Positions 23,701-35,800 of a stretch of DNA of 64,000 bases are shown one piece after another. Position 1 is the stretch's first letter. Each line of letters starts with the position of its first letter. The notes under the pieces are model-generated. The model was not told the DNA's origin and searched no databases. It saw only the letters and a program-made list of their open reading frames with translations. The position numbers and the translations under genes were made by a program. The DNA comes from Chrysopilus asiliformis (lineage: Eukaryota > Arthropoda > Insecta > Diptera > Rhagionidae). Location of the stretch: positions 111,111,324-111,175,323 of the forward strand of contig OZ035960.1 in NCBI GenBank assembly GCA_964034945.1, read 5' to 3'.

Positions 23701-26700
23701 TAATATCCAAGTCCCATTTCACAAATTTTTACATTCAGCGTTTCTTTTTTGCTTCAGCCCTCCTTCCCCTAACCATAAAAGTTGCAATTTGTAAAGGTGG
23801 GAGAATGGACCTTCAAAGAACGTGTATCATGCCTAAATGGATTCTAAAGTGCCTCTGTGGAAAAGAAGAGTTTTTGATTCAAAGGAGAAACACTTTTCAA
23901 TAAGGGTTAAATTAGAATAAAGACAGGGAATGAAGGGGGATATTTTTCCATAATATTTTAGTGAGTGATAGTTGGACATACTGAGAATATGGAATAGCAT
24001 TTACGAGTATTTTTAAAACGAAAGATTTCAGGGCATTTTGGGTTAAAAAGTTACCTAACTTACACCTTTTTTGTGCAAAAAACCGCGCCGCCGGCGAAAC
24101 TGCTTTGGTTTCAGTTTCATACTAATTAAATTTCGCGCCAAATTTTTACTTGTTGAAAATTACACGAAATAACCCATCGTTAGCACCAATTCTCATGAAA
24201 TCAATCCGCAATAAAAACAAAACCCCAAAAACAATTACTAACAAATTACAACAGTATAAAAATAAAATATAGAAAAAAAAGTATGCCAGGTGATTAGAAA
24301 TATAATACGGGAAAAATGGGACCAATTAACAGTTGGCCACAAACAGCAGGATGGTAAATTACGTGGAAAATGTCTATTCACAAAATTCACGTTCTGCAAG
24401 TAACAATATTGTTGCCATACAAACTAACGGTTATTGTTATTATTGCATTATTTTATTACAGGTTATATTGTACTTTTCTCTCTTGTGCCTGCGGTTAATT
24501 TATCCCATCAGGTTACAGAGCCAGATCCATTTCACTAGACTTCCAAACTGGATGGAGTTGGAGTAACAGAATTTACCAAACAACTCTGCGAAATGCCGAT
24601 TGGAATGAGTATATGGGGATGCTAATTAAAATGGCGCTTGTTTTATTTTTTTCGTCTTCCACCCAGTGACGTCAGAATGGCTGTATAATTGAAGAATGCC
24701 AGCAGCGATACCGTGAAATTGAGGTTGGGTTTGAATTAGAAGCAACGGATTCTTCCCAACCGTTGCTATATCTATGAATATGTGCGGAAAACCGCTCGTG
24801 TTCATGAAATTCGTAAAATCCTTCACTCTGTGGCATTGTGTAAGTCTTCTATCCGCCATTACCTGCAACTACCTTTGCTCGTAACAGATTTTTTCCCCCA
24901 GGTATGTTTTATGATTGTTGTTTACTTTGACTTGGCGAAACCCAAGACAAAATCGAGTGATATCCGTGAAAAGAATGAAAATTTAATAGGATATTCACGG
25001 ATTTTCATTTGTTTTATTTGCCCATTATTTTCCATTCTAGGTATGATGGCATGTTTCAACGATGGAAATTTGAACAAAAAAAATCCATCATGTTCAACAA
25101 TAGAAAAAAAGATAATAATGGGAAATTATGAAAAATAAAGTAAATAATTCATGTAGAATTTCTTTAGGTTCTCCAGGATGCATCATCTACAATGACTCTG
25201 TTTGGAGAATTTCAAGCATTTCTTCTATCTTTAGGGCACTAGACTGAAAATATTTTAAATTGCAGAAAGTATGTCGTGTTTTATTTCTTTAAAGATTGAA
25301 TGGTATTTTCTTTAAAGGCTAATGCACACTAGTAGCCAAAATTGCACAACGTGATTGCAACTGTTTTCGCAGTGAGTCCTTCAGAATTTACGGCCTTGGA
25401 AATCGAGTCTCCGAAAAGATGTACTCAAATTTTTGGTTCCCCAAAAAAGTTCTTAAACTTTCGGTTGCCAAAAATTGATTTAACAAAAATTTGAAATATG
25501 TCGAGCAGCATTCAGAAGCGTAATTTTAAATTCGGAGCCCTTATATTTCTTCTATGTAAAAAACAGGTATGTGAGCCACCTTCGGGGGAAGGACGAATAC
25601 TCCAAATTTAAAGTTTCTGTATCCTAACCGACATATTTTCTTTAAAAATTGACCATCTCGGAATTTTCAAGTGTAAACTGACCTTAAGATCTTTATAAAA
25701 ATCTCAAGATTGCCGGTATGACGAAGGATCTTCTTATTACAAAAATGCATTTGGCATAAAGTATAAAACAGCATTACAATTCATGCATACTACATACATT
25801 TCCTTATTTTTCTTGTGCATTTCTTGTGATACTCTCTGAATTTTTGTTAGTAATTTTAAAATATGGGATGTAACACAGATGGTGGAGCTCTTGCATTGCA
25901 TGTTTCGCATATTATAAACAAAGAAGTCATAATATAAAAAAAGGTTTGTACAAAAATGCTACAAAGAGTAGCCTTCCATATGAAAATGTAGCGTTAAACC
26001 TTTGAATAAAACATGAAAATAGCACAGCTTAAGAGGAAGAATGATGTGACCTTTTCTTGTTTTAAGAAACTTTTGGCTTTTCATTTGCATTAGGTTTAGT
26101 ATATTCTTTCAAACTAAGCGTATTACTCATACTTACTTCTAACAACTCTTTTTGAGCAAAAAGAGGATATTTTACTTCCAGAAACAAAGGATAATAAAGT
26201 ATATTAGCGCCAAAAGAAAAAAAAATGAAAAACTAGGTGAATTTGTTCGGGAATCGTGTGCTTAATATCACAAGGAAACACAACTTTTTTTTCAAAATGG
26301 CAGTAAAAATCTAACGGGTTTTTACGAATTGTTTACGGAATTTCGCCACCATTATTTACAATGAAAACTTTTTCATTATGGTTTTTAATTCCAAAAATTA
26401 ATTACCCAGTTAAATTACCCCATTAATGTTTTCCACTCTCACAAAATATACCAACACCTTATCAAAGTGAAAACCGACAGAAAATCAATAAATCTAAGAT
26501 AACTTTCTGGTACTTTGATGAAGTGTATTCATTTTAGCAGAATCTTAGAAAATCGTGACATTTTGCAAAGTTGTTATTGTTCTCGCATAGTTTGTCGATA
26601 AAATTTGTTGGGGTGTGAATGCGGTTGACAGAATTGGTGTGAATTCTGGTAAATGGGTTGATGTAGCCGACAAAGTTTTCGAAACATGGAAATTGCGAAT

Positions 26701-29700
26701 ATTTAACGGTAACAGCGGTTACAAGAAAAAACATCAAATGTGCTTCCATTATAATATTCTACATCTACTGATTGTGACTGATGCTATATGCTTAACGCGC
26801 TAAGGACGCCGCCATTACGATTGCTCGATTCGGTTGGTGAAATGCTCCTTCACTACCCTTGGTATGACGTTTTTGCCTCCTTTCCACCCTCACTTAATCG
26901 AACGGCATCATAACTTTGACTTTTATCCCAAGGATGGATACTGAAATGCGTGAATGCGATAACGGGAAACGTTTTCGGGAATGCCGTGCTGAATATAAAT
27001 CACTCTGCATTGTAAACGTATATATATTTGACAGATTTTTTTTTTTTCAAATTGTAACATTTATACGTTTGTGGGATTTTACTTGTTTACGCCTTTTCAG
27101 AGTTCGTGCGGAATCGAGCTTAATCCCTTTGAAATGTTTTCGTCGACATGTCGCATTTATTCTTTTCCTGTTTTGTTCTTTTTTCCCTGGAAAAGAGGAA
27201 ATACAGATCGACTACCAATTTTTTGTTTTTGTGGTAGCGGTTTCTTGTTTACAAATGTTTTGCAGAAGTTTTACTGCAGGTGTAGAAGTCGAAAATTAGA
27301 GCTGGCAATGCCACCGTATCTCAGATTTAAAATTCTTGTAGCACAGTTCGAAAAATTTTCACTTTGCATTCGATATTCGGGATTGTAGTATTCCTTTAGC
27401 CTTTGTCGAATGTGTAAAAGGATTCAGTCAATAATATCACTGCTATTTTCTTCTGAAAAATATCGCAAACGGTTAAATAGACGCAGTAAATACGGCAATG
27501 CCGTCAGAATCGCAATAATTTTTAAGGAGGGTAACGTGGATAGTTTTGAACCCAAAAAGGAAAAGTTTGTGACGCATTTTCCTTCTTACTACTTTTGTTT
27601 TAGGAAAAGTGGCACAAAAATTCAGTTCAATTTTGGTCCATGAAAGAAAACTACACAAAAGTTTTATGGGAAATCACAAGAAAACCCTCCAAATTTCCAT
27701 CGCCGGTCGCAAATTTGGAGGGTTTTATCCCCGGCCGCAAATTTGTACGGTTTCAGGGGCGATGAATTTTTAGATCCACTGGATATCATCAACCCTTGCT
27801 ACGAGATTGCCACCAACCTGTGGATAAAATTTTAATTCGGGCCTGTGAATAGTTTTATGAAAAATTACCTTTTATTTTAGTTTCTCTATTGGGTCTTTTC
27901 CCCCCACTTTCATACCTGAAAAACTCTCTCCCTGATCTTCACTAGAGTGCCTGAAGTGGGTAATATTATTCTGACATAAATAACACTTTTAAGACAAAAG
28001 ACTCGTATAATCAAAAACGGTTGAGTGAATAAAATGTTGAAATTTAAAAGCAAAACCCCTTTTTCCACGTCTTATTTTTTCATTTTTGTAGAAGAAACAG
28101 ACATTTTGCACAATACTGGCTGTCACACATGGCACATGATTACGTCAAAAGGAAAGAAAAAAGGAAAATTCCTCTCACTCACACCACGTCTTGATTAACA
28201 ATTTTTCATCCGAAGAAATATCTCACCGCAATGAGATTTTTTTGACATCTGGGCCGAAAATCTCTTGAAATTTTATTTCTCAAATTGGCAATGAAAAAAA
28301 CACCCAGTCGCCGCTCTCGCAATTAATGCAATACGTGAAATTGAAAAGGCTGAAACAGAAGAACAGACGAAAAGAAAAACCCCTTAATGTTATATATTCT
28401 CTTCCAAAGCTTTTTGTATCGTATTTTGTAAAAATTAGTTATTTTTGCAATTACTTGTCGGGAGAAATTGGATTCCGCCATCTTGAATTGTGAAATTCCA
28501 AGAAATTTTGCTATTGCAAGATTTCAAGAAATTTCTCTCTGGGATTTTTCCCCTCCGTCAACTCGAGCTCTGATTGGTCAATCAAAAATCTCTGCGATGA
28601 AAAATCCCAGGTCAAGACGCGGTGTCAGACTTGACATTGGGATCACACATGGACAAAAAAAATCGAATGTGAGGTATTGTCTGGAAAATACGTGTCTGCT
28701 TAGACTGTGTGGATGAAGAGCGAAATAAAAGGATGATGTTTTCTGTTTCTCAACAACAAAAAAAGGATCTACTGTTTTTTTTCTGTATTGCTGTCATAAA
28801 AACTCAAAGAATCAATTCCTGATGCCAATCGAAAGGGAAAACAAAAATGGATAAAAAGGAATTTCCACAATTTAATACTCGAATCGGGCGGAAGAATGAG
28901 AAAAATTGGGTGGGTTTCAGAGAAGATTCAAACAGTCGCATGATTTCAGGAGAAAAACATAAAACGGATCGAGATTTACATGTGAAAAAGGGAAAAAAAT
29001 CGTGGGCGCGTTTATGGACGAAAACAGAAAAGAAAATTTAAGAAAAATTACATAAAGTATGGTGACAGAGATTGAGAAAAATTCACTTTAATTCGGATTC
29101 AATATGGAAAACTGTACCCACACAAGTAAAATGCGTTTGAATTTGATAATAGGAAATATATGACGATATGACATTTTCCTTTCGGTAAGTGGAAATTTGA
29201 AAAATAACCAAAGTAACGGGTGCGTTTGATCGTAACGAACGATTGAAAGTGTTTTGGAAAGGTTTACCATGAAAAAGGAAGTTCAAATGGAACCAATTTT
29301 GCACAAGTGAGGGTTTTTTTTTTGGTTTTTTGTTTTACAAATCGTGGAATTTGAATTATGGGTAATTTTCCAATGAAATAAAATTCTGATAAAATTGATT
29401 GGTTAAGTAGGAGAATTACCCTCGATAAATTACCCTCTGGCTCATGCGCCTCTAGTGGCGAGCACACAAAATTAATCGACTTGAGTAAAAATATAACCAG
29501 TGAATTTGTAGGTTTCTCAGACCTGGAAAGCGTATGGACGAAATGCGGTCGGGAACACAGGTAATGTATGGAAATATGACGGTGAAAAACACATATTTGT
29601 TACATAAAAAAAATTCATTGATCATATTGTGGGAACAAAACAAAAAGTAGAAGATTTTTTCTCATTTTTTTTCAATGTTAATCTAGTGACCTGTTTTGAT

Positions 29701-30724
29701 TAAATCAAACACCATGTTTTGTCCGATTAGACCACAAAACAACCAATATTTTCTAAAGCAAATCCAAAAATTTTACAGATTCCATCTGATACGCCCACTA
29801 ACGGGAAAAATTGATGAGGAAAAATTGATTTTCAATCAGGAACTTAATCTAATAACATTAAAACAGCTAGCTTGTACCATGAAGGATACACAGAGAACAG
29901 CCTTGAAACGTGCAATGAAAGCCAACCAAAAATTTTCGTTTTTTCTATTTAATTTCAGTATTGGTACTTTCCAAATTTCTGCTATAACGAAATTTGCATA
30001 AATTTGGATTTAATAGAGAAAATTTAATTTTGGTTCCAATTCTTCGACATAATGTGTTGTCTTTTGGACAGATGGTGTTTTGTTTATTACCCACTCGCAA
30101 AATCACGGAACGGGAAACAATCAACAAGTCGTCCTTAAAGTGAGAAGAATGCAACGGGAAAGCAAGTAAAGAGGGTAATTTAATATTTCACTTTTTTCTC
30201 AATAGATGGCAACGAAAGTAAAATAGAATGAGGGGTAATTTTGAATAAGGAGTAAAAATTGATTTATTTTTAAACGATAAGGGTTTCAGTGTTTCAGAAA
30301 ATCGAATCGAGTGCCAATTTACTCGGTAATCCTTTCGAAAGAATTTGGTTCATTATTTTTAAGAATTCAAATTGATCTAAAATCGACTCATTCCAATTGG
30401 GTCTGAATTCTGTAAAGCAGACTCATGAAATCCTCCATTTTTATTCGATTAAATAAATTGAATTCGATTTCAGCTAATTTTCACAAATGAAATTCTAATC
30501 CCATCACAATGAATTTAAATTCTAATCAAAAAATATTTTCAAGAATTGAATTTTTCCTCTGTATTTAGTTAAGTGTTTGCATGAAATTTAAATAAAGAAT
30601 ATAAACATAACAAAAGCTATAATTGCCAATCTGGCAATTATTGAAAACCCGTATGGTGATATTCGTATCAAAATTCGAACAGTGATACCAAAATTCCACT
30701 TTGAAGTCAAACTTTCCAATAAGA
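20756..30724. other. 10-kb interval without a supported gene
   Basis: This is the longest blank stretch. The ORF at 23,164-23,652 (162 codons) and one at 24,782-25,138 (118 codons) lack recognisable domains and overlap equally open antisense frames. Visible items: a perfect 16-bp hairpin at 27,681-27,726; GGGTAATTT motifs at 26,412, 29,360, 29,427, 30,173 and 30,233, several near AGATGGC or AGTGGC; and a promoter-like cluster near 28,470-28,600 (CCGCCATCTTGAA, similar to a YY1/PHO site, and TGATTGGTCAATC, an inverted CCAAT box) with no exon attached. Confidence 0.5.
27681..27726. repeat. Perfect 16-bp-arm hairpin
   Basis: AAAACCCTCCAAATTT (27,681-27,696) and AAATTTGGAGGGTTTT (27,711-27,726) are exact reverse complements around a GC-rich 14-nt loop, CCATCGCCGGTCGC. 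A related GGCCGCAAATTTG occurs a few bases downstream, so part of the hairpin is also duplicated directly. Confidence 0.8.
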
Positions 30725-31060
30725 TTTTTTAAAATTTATTCCAATCGGATTTTGATGTATGGGAGTTTTATGTAGAATCATATCCTAAATAACTTTTGTT
30801 CTTGCACTTTTTTGATACGATGCACCGTTTTCGAGATATTCACAAAAACCGTTTTCGTTCGTATGGGGGGTACCCCCCCTAATGGTCCATTTTTGCCCAT
30901 TAACGAACTTAGCCTCGCATTTTACGAAAAACGGATCTGTGCAAACTTTCAAGTCTCTAGCTCAATCCGTGCGCCCGCAATCCGCGCCACAGACAGACAG
31001 ACAGACGGACGGACATGCAAAAATTAAATATTTTTATCATTCTAAACACACTGGTGTAAT
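30725..31060 (+). repeat. Dispersed repeat family C, copy 1, ending in a CAGA/CGGA tract
   Basis: The block CCAATCGGATTTTGATGTAT, then GTTTTATGTAGAATCATAT, GATACGATGCACCGTTTTCG and AGATATTCACAAAAACCG matches the tandem copies at 60,402-60,740. It continues to CAAACTTTCAAGTCTCTAGC, CAGACAGACAGACAGACGGA and CGGACATGC, a tail shared in diverged form with 58,590-58,680. It is non-coding and probably an old non-autonomous element common in the genome. Confidence 0.6.
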
Positions 31061-31092
31061 TCATTTTTTTGTGCGATGACGGGATATTGGCG

Positions 31093-31482
31093 TTATGCTA
31101 CATTTACACGAATGACAAATTTGTCATTTTTTTCTTGTCATTATGTTAATTCCCGTGTAAATGGCATAATTTTTGTAATTTTTTCTGTCAGAAAATGTCA
31201 ATCTCTCATAAAAGAATGAACTTGTCCATTCTTTTATGCCAGATTGTCATTCGTGCAAACGCAATATTAGTTATGACAACTTTAGTATTCAACTTTTGTC
31301 ATAACTAATATTGCGTTTGCACGAATGACAATCTGGCATAAAAGAATGGACAAGTTCATTCTTTTATGAGAGATTGACATTTTCTGACAGAAAAAATTAC
31401 AAAAATTATGCCATTTACACGGGAATTAACATAATGACACGAAAAAAATGACAAATTTGTCATTCGTGTAAATGTAGCATTA
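31093..31482. mobile_element. Foldback MITE with 184-bp near-perfect arms and TTA target duplication
   Basis: The arms 31,096-31,279 and 31,296-31,479 are reverse complements over 184 bp; I found one mismatch (a CTTGTC versus GACACG position). The loop is 16 nt. TTA occurs immediately outside both ends (31,093-31,095 and 31,480-31,482), the 3-bp duplication typical of PIF/Harbinger elements. The termini read TGCTACATTTACACGAATGA. Inside each arm is the palindrome ATGACAAATTTGTCAT. There is no coding capacity. The pairing is so complete that the insertion must be young or kept identical by copying one arm onto the other. Confidence 0.92.
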
Positions 31483-31814
31483 CAAACGGTAAGGCAAAGT
31501 TAATATACCCTTTGGTTTCACCATACGGGTATAAAAAAATATCACACTCAATGATAGAAATAAGTCACATACCTTCTATTAAGTATCAAATTCTTCAAAC
31601 GATGTCATGTGTTTTAATGATTTCATAAATTTGGGACCACCATGTGTAGAATTTATCGATAGTGTCGTGTCATTTTTCTTTAATTTTTTTATAACACTAA
31701 TGACATTTTTCTTATTAACGATATGAATTAGAAAACATCTCACATATGTGAATAATTTTAAATGTCAAGCAGGGGTATGTTATGGTCATAAATAATAAAT
31801 TAAAATTCTTTCTG
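31483..31814. other. Interval without a supported gene
   Basis: Nothing recognised between the foldback MITE and family A copy 3. Confidence 0.5.
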
Positions 31815-32235
31815 AAATACTTTATTTACTTTGCTTTTTTATCTGTTTGCCAGTCTGTTTGTGAGGGTCAAATCTTGTAATCGAATTTTAATATATACAT
31901 ATCCGATTGACTTGAAATTTGGCACATATACGCAAATCCAGTAACAATACAATGTATGTATATTTATATATGGGGGTTTTTGGGGTCGCTAATACAGAAT
32001 CTGGAATTAAAAAGTCTGTTAGGATAACGGAAGGTCCAGTAAGGATAACGTGATTATATGTACTTTTCCTCAAATTTTCCGGAAAAGATCTCATGGGGTT
32101 GCTCAATTCGATTCTGACATTAAAAAGTCTATTAGGATAATAGAAAGTCCAGTAAGGATAACGTGATTATCCTTTTTCTCAAATTTTCCGTGAAAAAATC
32201 TATTCTGGGGGTTTTTGGGGTCGCTGAATCCGATT
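31815..32235 (+). repeat. Family A, copy 3, diverged and short
   Basis: It starts with TTATTTACTTTGC and a TCTGTTTGCCAGTCTGTTTG tract, then GGTCAAATCTTGTAATCGAA, CCGATTGACTTGAAATTTGG and ACAATACAATGTATG. Two decayed core units follow (GGATAACGGAAGGTCCAGTA at about 32,012 and GGATAATAGAAAGTCCAGTA at about 32,134). It has no terminal hairpin. Divergence is far higher than between copies 1 and 2, so this is an older insertion. Confidence 0.75.
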
Positions 32236-34026
32236 CAGCCGTTATTCGTGATATTTACGAGATATTTTTAAAGTAAAAAATTAGATTTTTGCGAATCGCT
32301 TTAAAACTAACGGTTTTTTTTCGAAAACCATTAAAATAAAGAATATAAGATATTAAAATTCTCTACATTTTTGCTAACGGTAAAAGATATCGATATCGTA
32401 AGTCGATATCTTTTACCATTATCGAGGTATTTTAGATTTAGTAAGAAAACATTTTGATTTCTTTATGTAAATCAACATTAATAAATGTAGCGTAAATTGC
32501 ATAGGGACGTAGATTTTGTATGAGAAAGTCATGCGCTGTTCACACCAGATATTTCATAGACAAATCCGATTATGATTGTATAATAAAATTTCGCTATAAT
32601 TGCTTAAATGTAACCTTGTCCGATCTCAATGCAAAACATTAAATTTCTATGATAAAAATAACACCAACTAATAGAAATATGTTTCCTACTTCCTCGTTTA
32701 AAGCCATAATGCTTGAAATTAATGGCCCACAAAATATAGCAGCATGACTTCCCAACAAAATTCCACCATATGTTCGGTTGTAATAAACATTAAGCAAAAT
32801 TTGTAAACTTACGCAATTTTAATTGTTTTTTATGCCTTTTACAGGGAATTTATGACAACATTGAACGTTGTGTTGTAATTGTATTAGTACTAAGCAGAAT
32901 TTTCTAACTCTCTAGAATCCATTATTGCCGATTCGCATGAACAAAAATTTTCTTTCTTGTAGCATTTGTTCTCGAGACACACCCATCCATCCACCCATTT
33001 TTGCCCACCCATCCAGCACTTCATAATTCTTTCATACAGTGCATCTCCCTATATTTTCGTGATGTGTGCAATTTTTATGCTTCACATGCGACCATGTAAA
33101 ATCGCTGTTTGTTCAACTAAAAGTCAACACAATTTGCCAACTTGATTTAACAAAAACATGTTCACGAGTTTACATCTCCTCCTTAACCCGCCCTTTCCAA
33201 ATATACGCTGCACGGGCGTCGCTAAAAATAGAAACATCTTTGATTCTTGGCCATCGTATCAAATCAACTCAAGTCGACAGAACTTAACTCGCCCGAGTGG
33301 AAGGCCCAAAATTAACCTCTTGACCTCATTTTAGTCAAGAATTTCCACCGTTTCCAAACACCGCAACCCTTCGATTCCACCCACAATGGTGGTGGCTTCA
33401 CTTTTCTTGCGCGATCCGATCTAATAATTTCTGTCCCAACTTGGTTCAATGAATAATATCAAAAGTCACTTCTAGAAGTTAAACTCAAATCTTTCCCGCG
33501 CTTCGCTGTGTAAATGCTGGCAAGCCAGTAACTTGAATTTCGATTCACATTGCAGCTAATGTGAAGCGTGCTTCAGGGCAGAAATAGGTTGACAACAATG
33601 CAAGGAAATTTTCAATAAAAACACCAATTCGTGGTCAATATCAATGGATTTTATTCAACAGGAAAAAAAAACAACCAAAATGGATGGCAGTGAAGTTATA
33701 AATTTAACAATTGTAATTTTGCACATATTGAATAATGTTAAACCACTGAAAAAATTTTGAATTTTAAAAAGTATCTTGTTTGAATAAATAGACGTTGCGG
33801 TGGTAAATGTGTGGGTGTGATAAAATATGTTGACAGGAGTTTTTTTTAAATAAATATTGTCTCTGTTAACTGTGAGTTTAGAGGACTTTTATGCTTGTTG
33901 GTTTAACAGACTAGAGAGGAAATTAAAAAATGATGAGAAAACAAATCATTTATTTATTTATTTGTATATCATGATTTTTATTATAATTTTTGAATTTTTT
34001 TTCTCCAACCCAACTCTGCAAGGCGA
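32236..34026. other. 1.8-kb interval without a supported gene
   Basis: A 15-bp-arm hairpin lies at 32,379-32,417. Around 33,160-33,420 the sequence is less AT-rich, but no exon is supported. Confidence 0.5.
32379..32417. repeat. Perfect 15-bp-arm hairpin rich in ATCGAT
   Basis: GGTAAAAGATATCGA (32,379-32,393) pairs with TCGATATCTTTTACC (32,403-32,417) across TATCGTAAG. The arm contains GATATCGATATCG, overlapping short palindromes. Confidence 0.8.
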
Positions 34027-34321
34027 TATTTTGCTTGAGAGTATTTTGCTTGAGAGTATTTTGCTTGAGAGTATTTTACTTTAGAGTATTTTGCTTGAGA
34101 GTATTTTGCTTGAGAGTATTTTGCTTGAGAGTATTTTGCTTGAGAGTATTTTGCTTGAGAGTATTTTGCTTGAGAATATTTTGCTTGAGAGTATTTTGCT
34201 TGAGAGTATTTGGTTGAGAGTATTTTGCTTGAGAGTATTTTGCTTGAGAGTATTTTGCTTGAGAGTATTTTGCCTGAGAATATTTTGCTTGAGAGTATTT
34301 TGCTTGAGAGTATTTTGCTTG
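34027..34321. repeat. Tandem array of about 20 copies of TATTTTGCTTGAGAG (15 bp)
   Basis: The unit is 15 bp, so two forward frames stay open through the array and would read as five-residue peptide repeats (SILLE and VFCLR types); the third frame has a TGA in every unit. One unit near 34,206 has lost a base, shifting the frame. Variants include TTTACTTTAGAG, TTGCCTGAGAA and TTGCTTGAGAATA. This is a minisatellite, not a gene. Confidence 0.95.
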
Positions 34322-34740
34322 AACACTCTACAAATGAAAACCGGATCCAAATCCCTTCGGAATTGCGGGATATAGCGGGAGAGAGGTTTACAGAGAGGCA
34401 AGGAGTAAAAATTAGTAGGCGAAATATTTCCTTGAGAGATTATCTCTTTACAAGTGAGAACCGCATCCTAATCGGTTAAACGGTTCAAAAATTGTCAGGG
34501 GAGGGGCATCGATGGAGATGAGGTATGTCAATATTAGGTGTCCTATGCTCTACTGGTGTGTAAAGTTTCATTAAAATCGGTTACGCTGTTTCGCGTGATG
34601 CCGGAACAAACATACAGACATACGAACAAAAATTTTGAAACAGCTTTTTTTGCATTCGGTACGATAAAAGACATCGATGTACACCAAAATTTTTTTGTAT
34701 ACTTTCGCATTCGCCTTCCTTTCGTATGATAAACGTTATA
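34322..34740 (+). repeat. Likely dispersed-element tail next to the 15-bp array
   Basis: It contains AAAGTTTCATTAAAATCGGT, TACGCTGTTTCGCGTGATGC and GGAACAAACATACAGACATA, a layout (AGTTTCAT-AAAATCGGT...CAGACA) that recurs at the ends of many non-autonomous arthropod repeats. No second copy is in this window, so the call is from general resemblance. The adjacent minisatellite may be part of the same element. Confidence 0.4.
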
Positions 34741-35663
34741 TAACGACGAGACTTTGTTAAATAAATACCTATTTAAACTCTAAAACATTCACCAAATTAC
34801 ATTTCTAACCTCACCCACTATAGCTGAATACTGTTGTACGAGTGAACACAAACTCTTATGAATAGTTATTCGCATAGAAAGATAGACACACATACATACG
34901 TGACATCCTCTTTATTGAAATTTGTTTCAATTTTGACTAATTAAAAACGAAAGCATGAAAAAAATCTCATTATAATTTCCAACAGGTTAACAGACTTGGA
35001 ATTCATAAATCGTATGACATTTAAAAGAGGGCAGAGTGAATCCAACCCAATGATTTTTAAATAGTGGTAGTTGGCTGGATGAAGCTCGACTCTGGCTATT
35101 TAGAGTTGTCAACGCCATATTAACATCATTAGCGCTAAAATCGCTCATTAGTTCATTTATTATGAAGGGGTAATTATGCTTTCATTCAGTGCAAAAAAAA
35201 TCTATGTTTATTGCTTCTACTTTTCCTTTTTTGTCTACCGCTCAAATGTAAACAAATTAATTTTAATTAATGGAAAAAGCTTCGTATAGCGGAATTTTTT
35301 CAACTACTTTTTCCAGTTTAACTCTTTGTGCACTCTATGGATTCGTTTTCATGAATATTTTTTTTTCGATTGCTGGTGATGTTTAATGTGGCATTAATGA
35401 AAAACAAATTGAAGAATGTAGGTAAGTAGGATTTCTTCCGTTATGGAACCGTGAAATTTGTAATTTTGTAGAATGTGGAAAAAAAGAAAAAAATTAAAGA
35501 AATTTTGAATAAATGAGGCAAGGATATGTGGCTTACAAAAATTACCCTACTTCAAATATGGCAGCATTTTGTGGGTAATGCAGTCTGGGGACTAATGAAG
35601 GATGAAGAATTTGATTTTCATAATAAAATTTAATATTTGGAGCTGTTCACAATCAAAAGGTAT
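34741..35663. other. Interval without a supported gene
   Basis: AAATTACCC (the dispersed motif) occurs at 35,539-35,547, with ATGGCAGC and GGGTAAT shortly after. Nothing else is recognised. Confidence 0.5.
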
Positions 35664-35800
35664 TACAGTAGACACGCGATTATACGAACATTCTATTATT
35701 TGAACAGCTGTATTAAATGGATAGAAAATATTTGAGAAAAAATACTATGTTGTATGAACAGCTTAAAATTTCATGTTCATATAATTGCGAGTGTACTGTA
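35664..35800. mobile_element. 133-bp MITE with CAGTAGACACGCGATTATAC ends and TA duplication (Tigger/pogo-like)
   Basis: The left end CAGTAGACACGCGATTATAC, then GAACA, and the reverse complement of the right end CAGTACACTCGCAATTATAT, then GAACA, match at 20 of 25 positions. TA flanks both sides (35,664-35,665 and 35,799-35,800). The CAGTxxACxCTCGATTATACGxAC type of end with a TA target is characteristic of pogo/Tigger members of the Tc1-mariner superfamily. It is a short internal-deletion derivative with no coding. Confidence 0.75.

Noticed and set aside
24782..25138. 118-codon plus-strand ORF
   Set aside because: No recognisable domain, composition follows the local AT content, and there is no initiation context or exon structure.
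28470..28600. Promoter from CCGCCATCTTG and CCAAT-type motifs
   Set aside because: No initiator, exon or transcript frame is attached; two short motifs are expected by chance over 64 kb.
33990..34401. Several ORFs of 75-106 codons reading as five-residue repeats
   Set aside because: They are artefacts of the 15-bp minisatellite, which is a multiple of three; both strands stay open.
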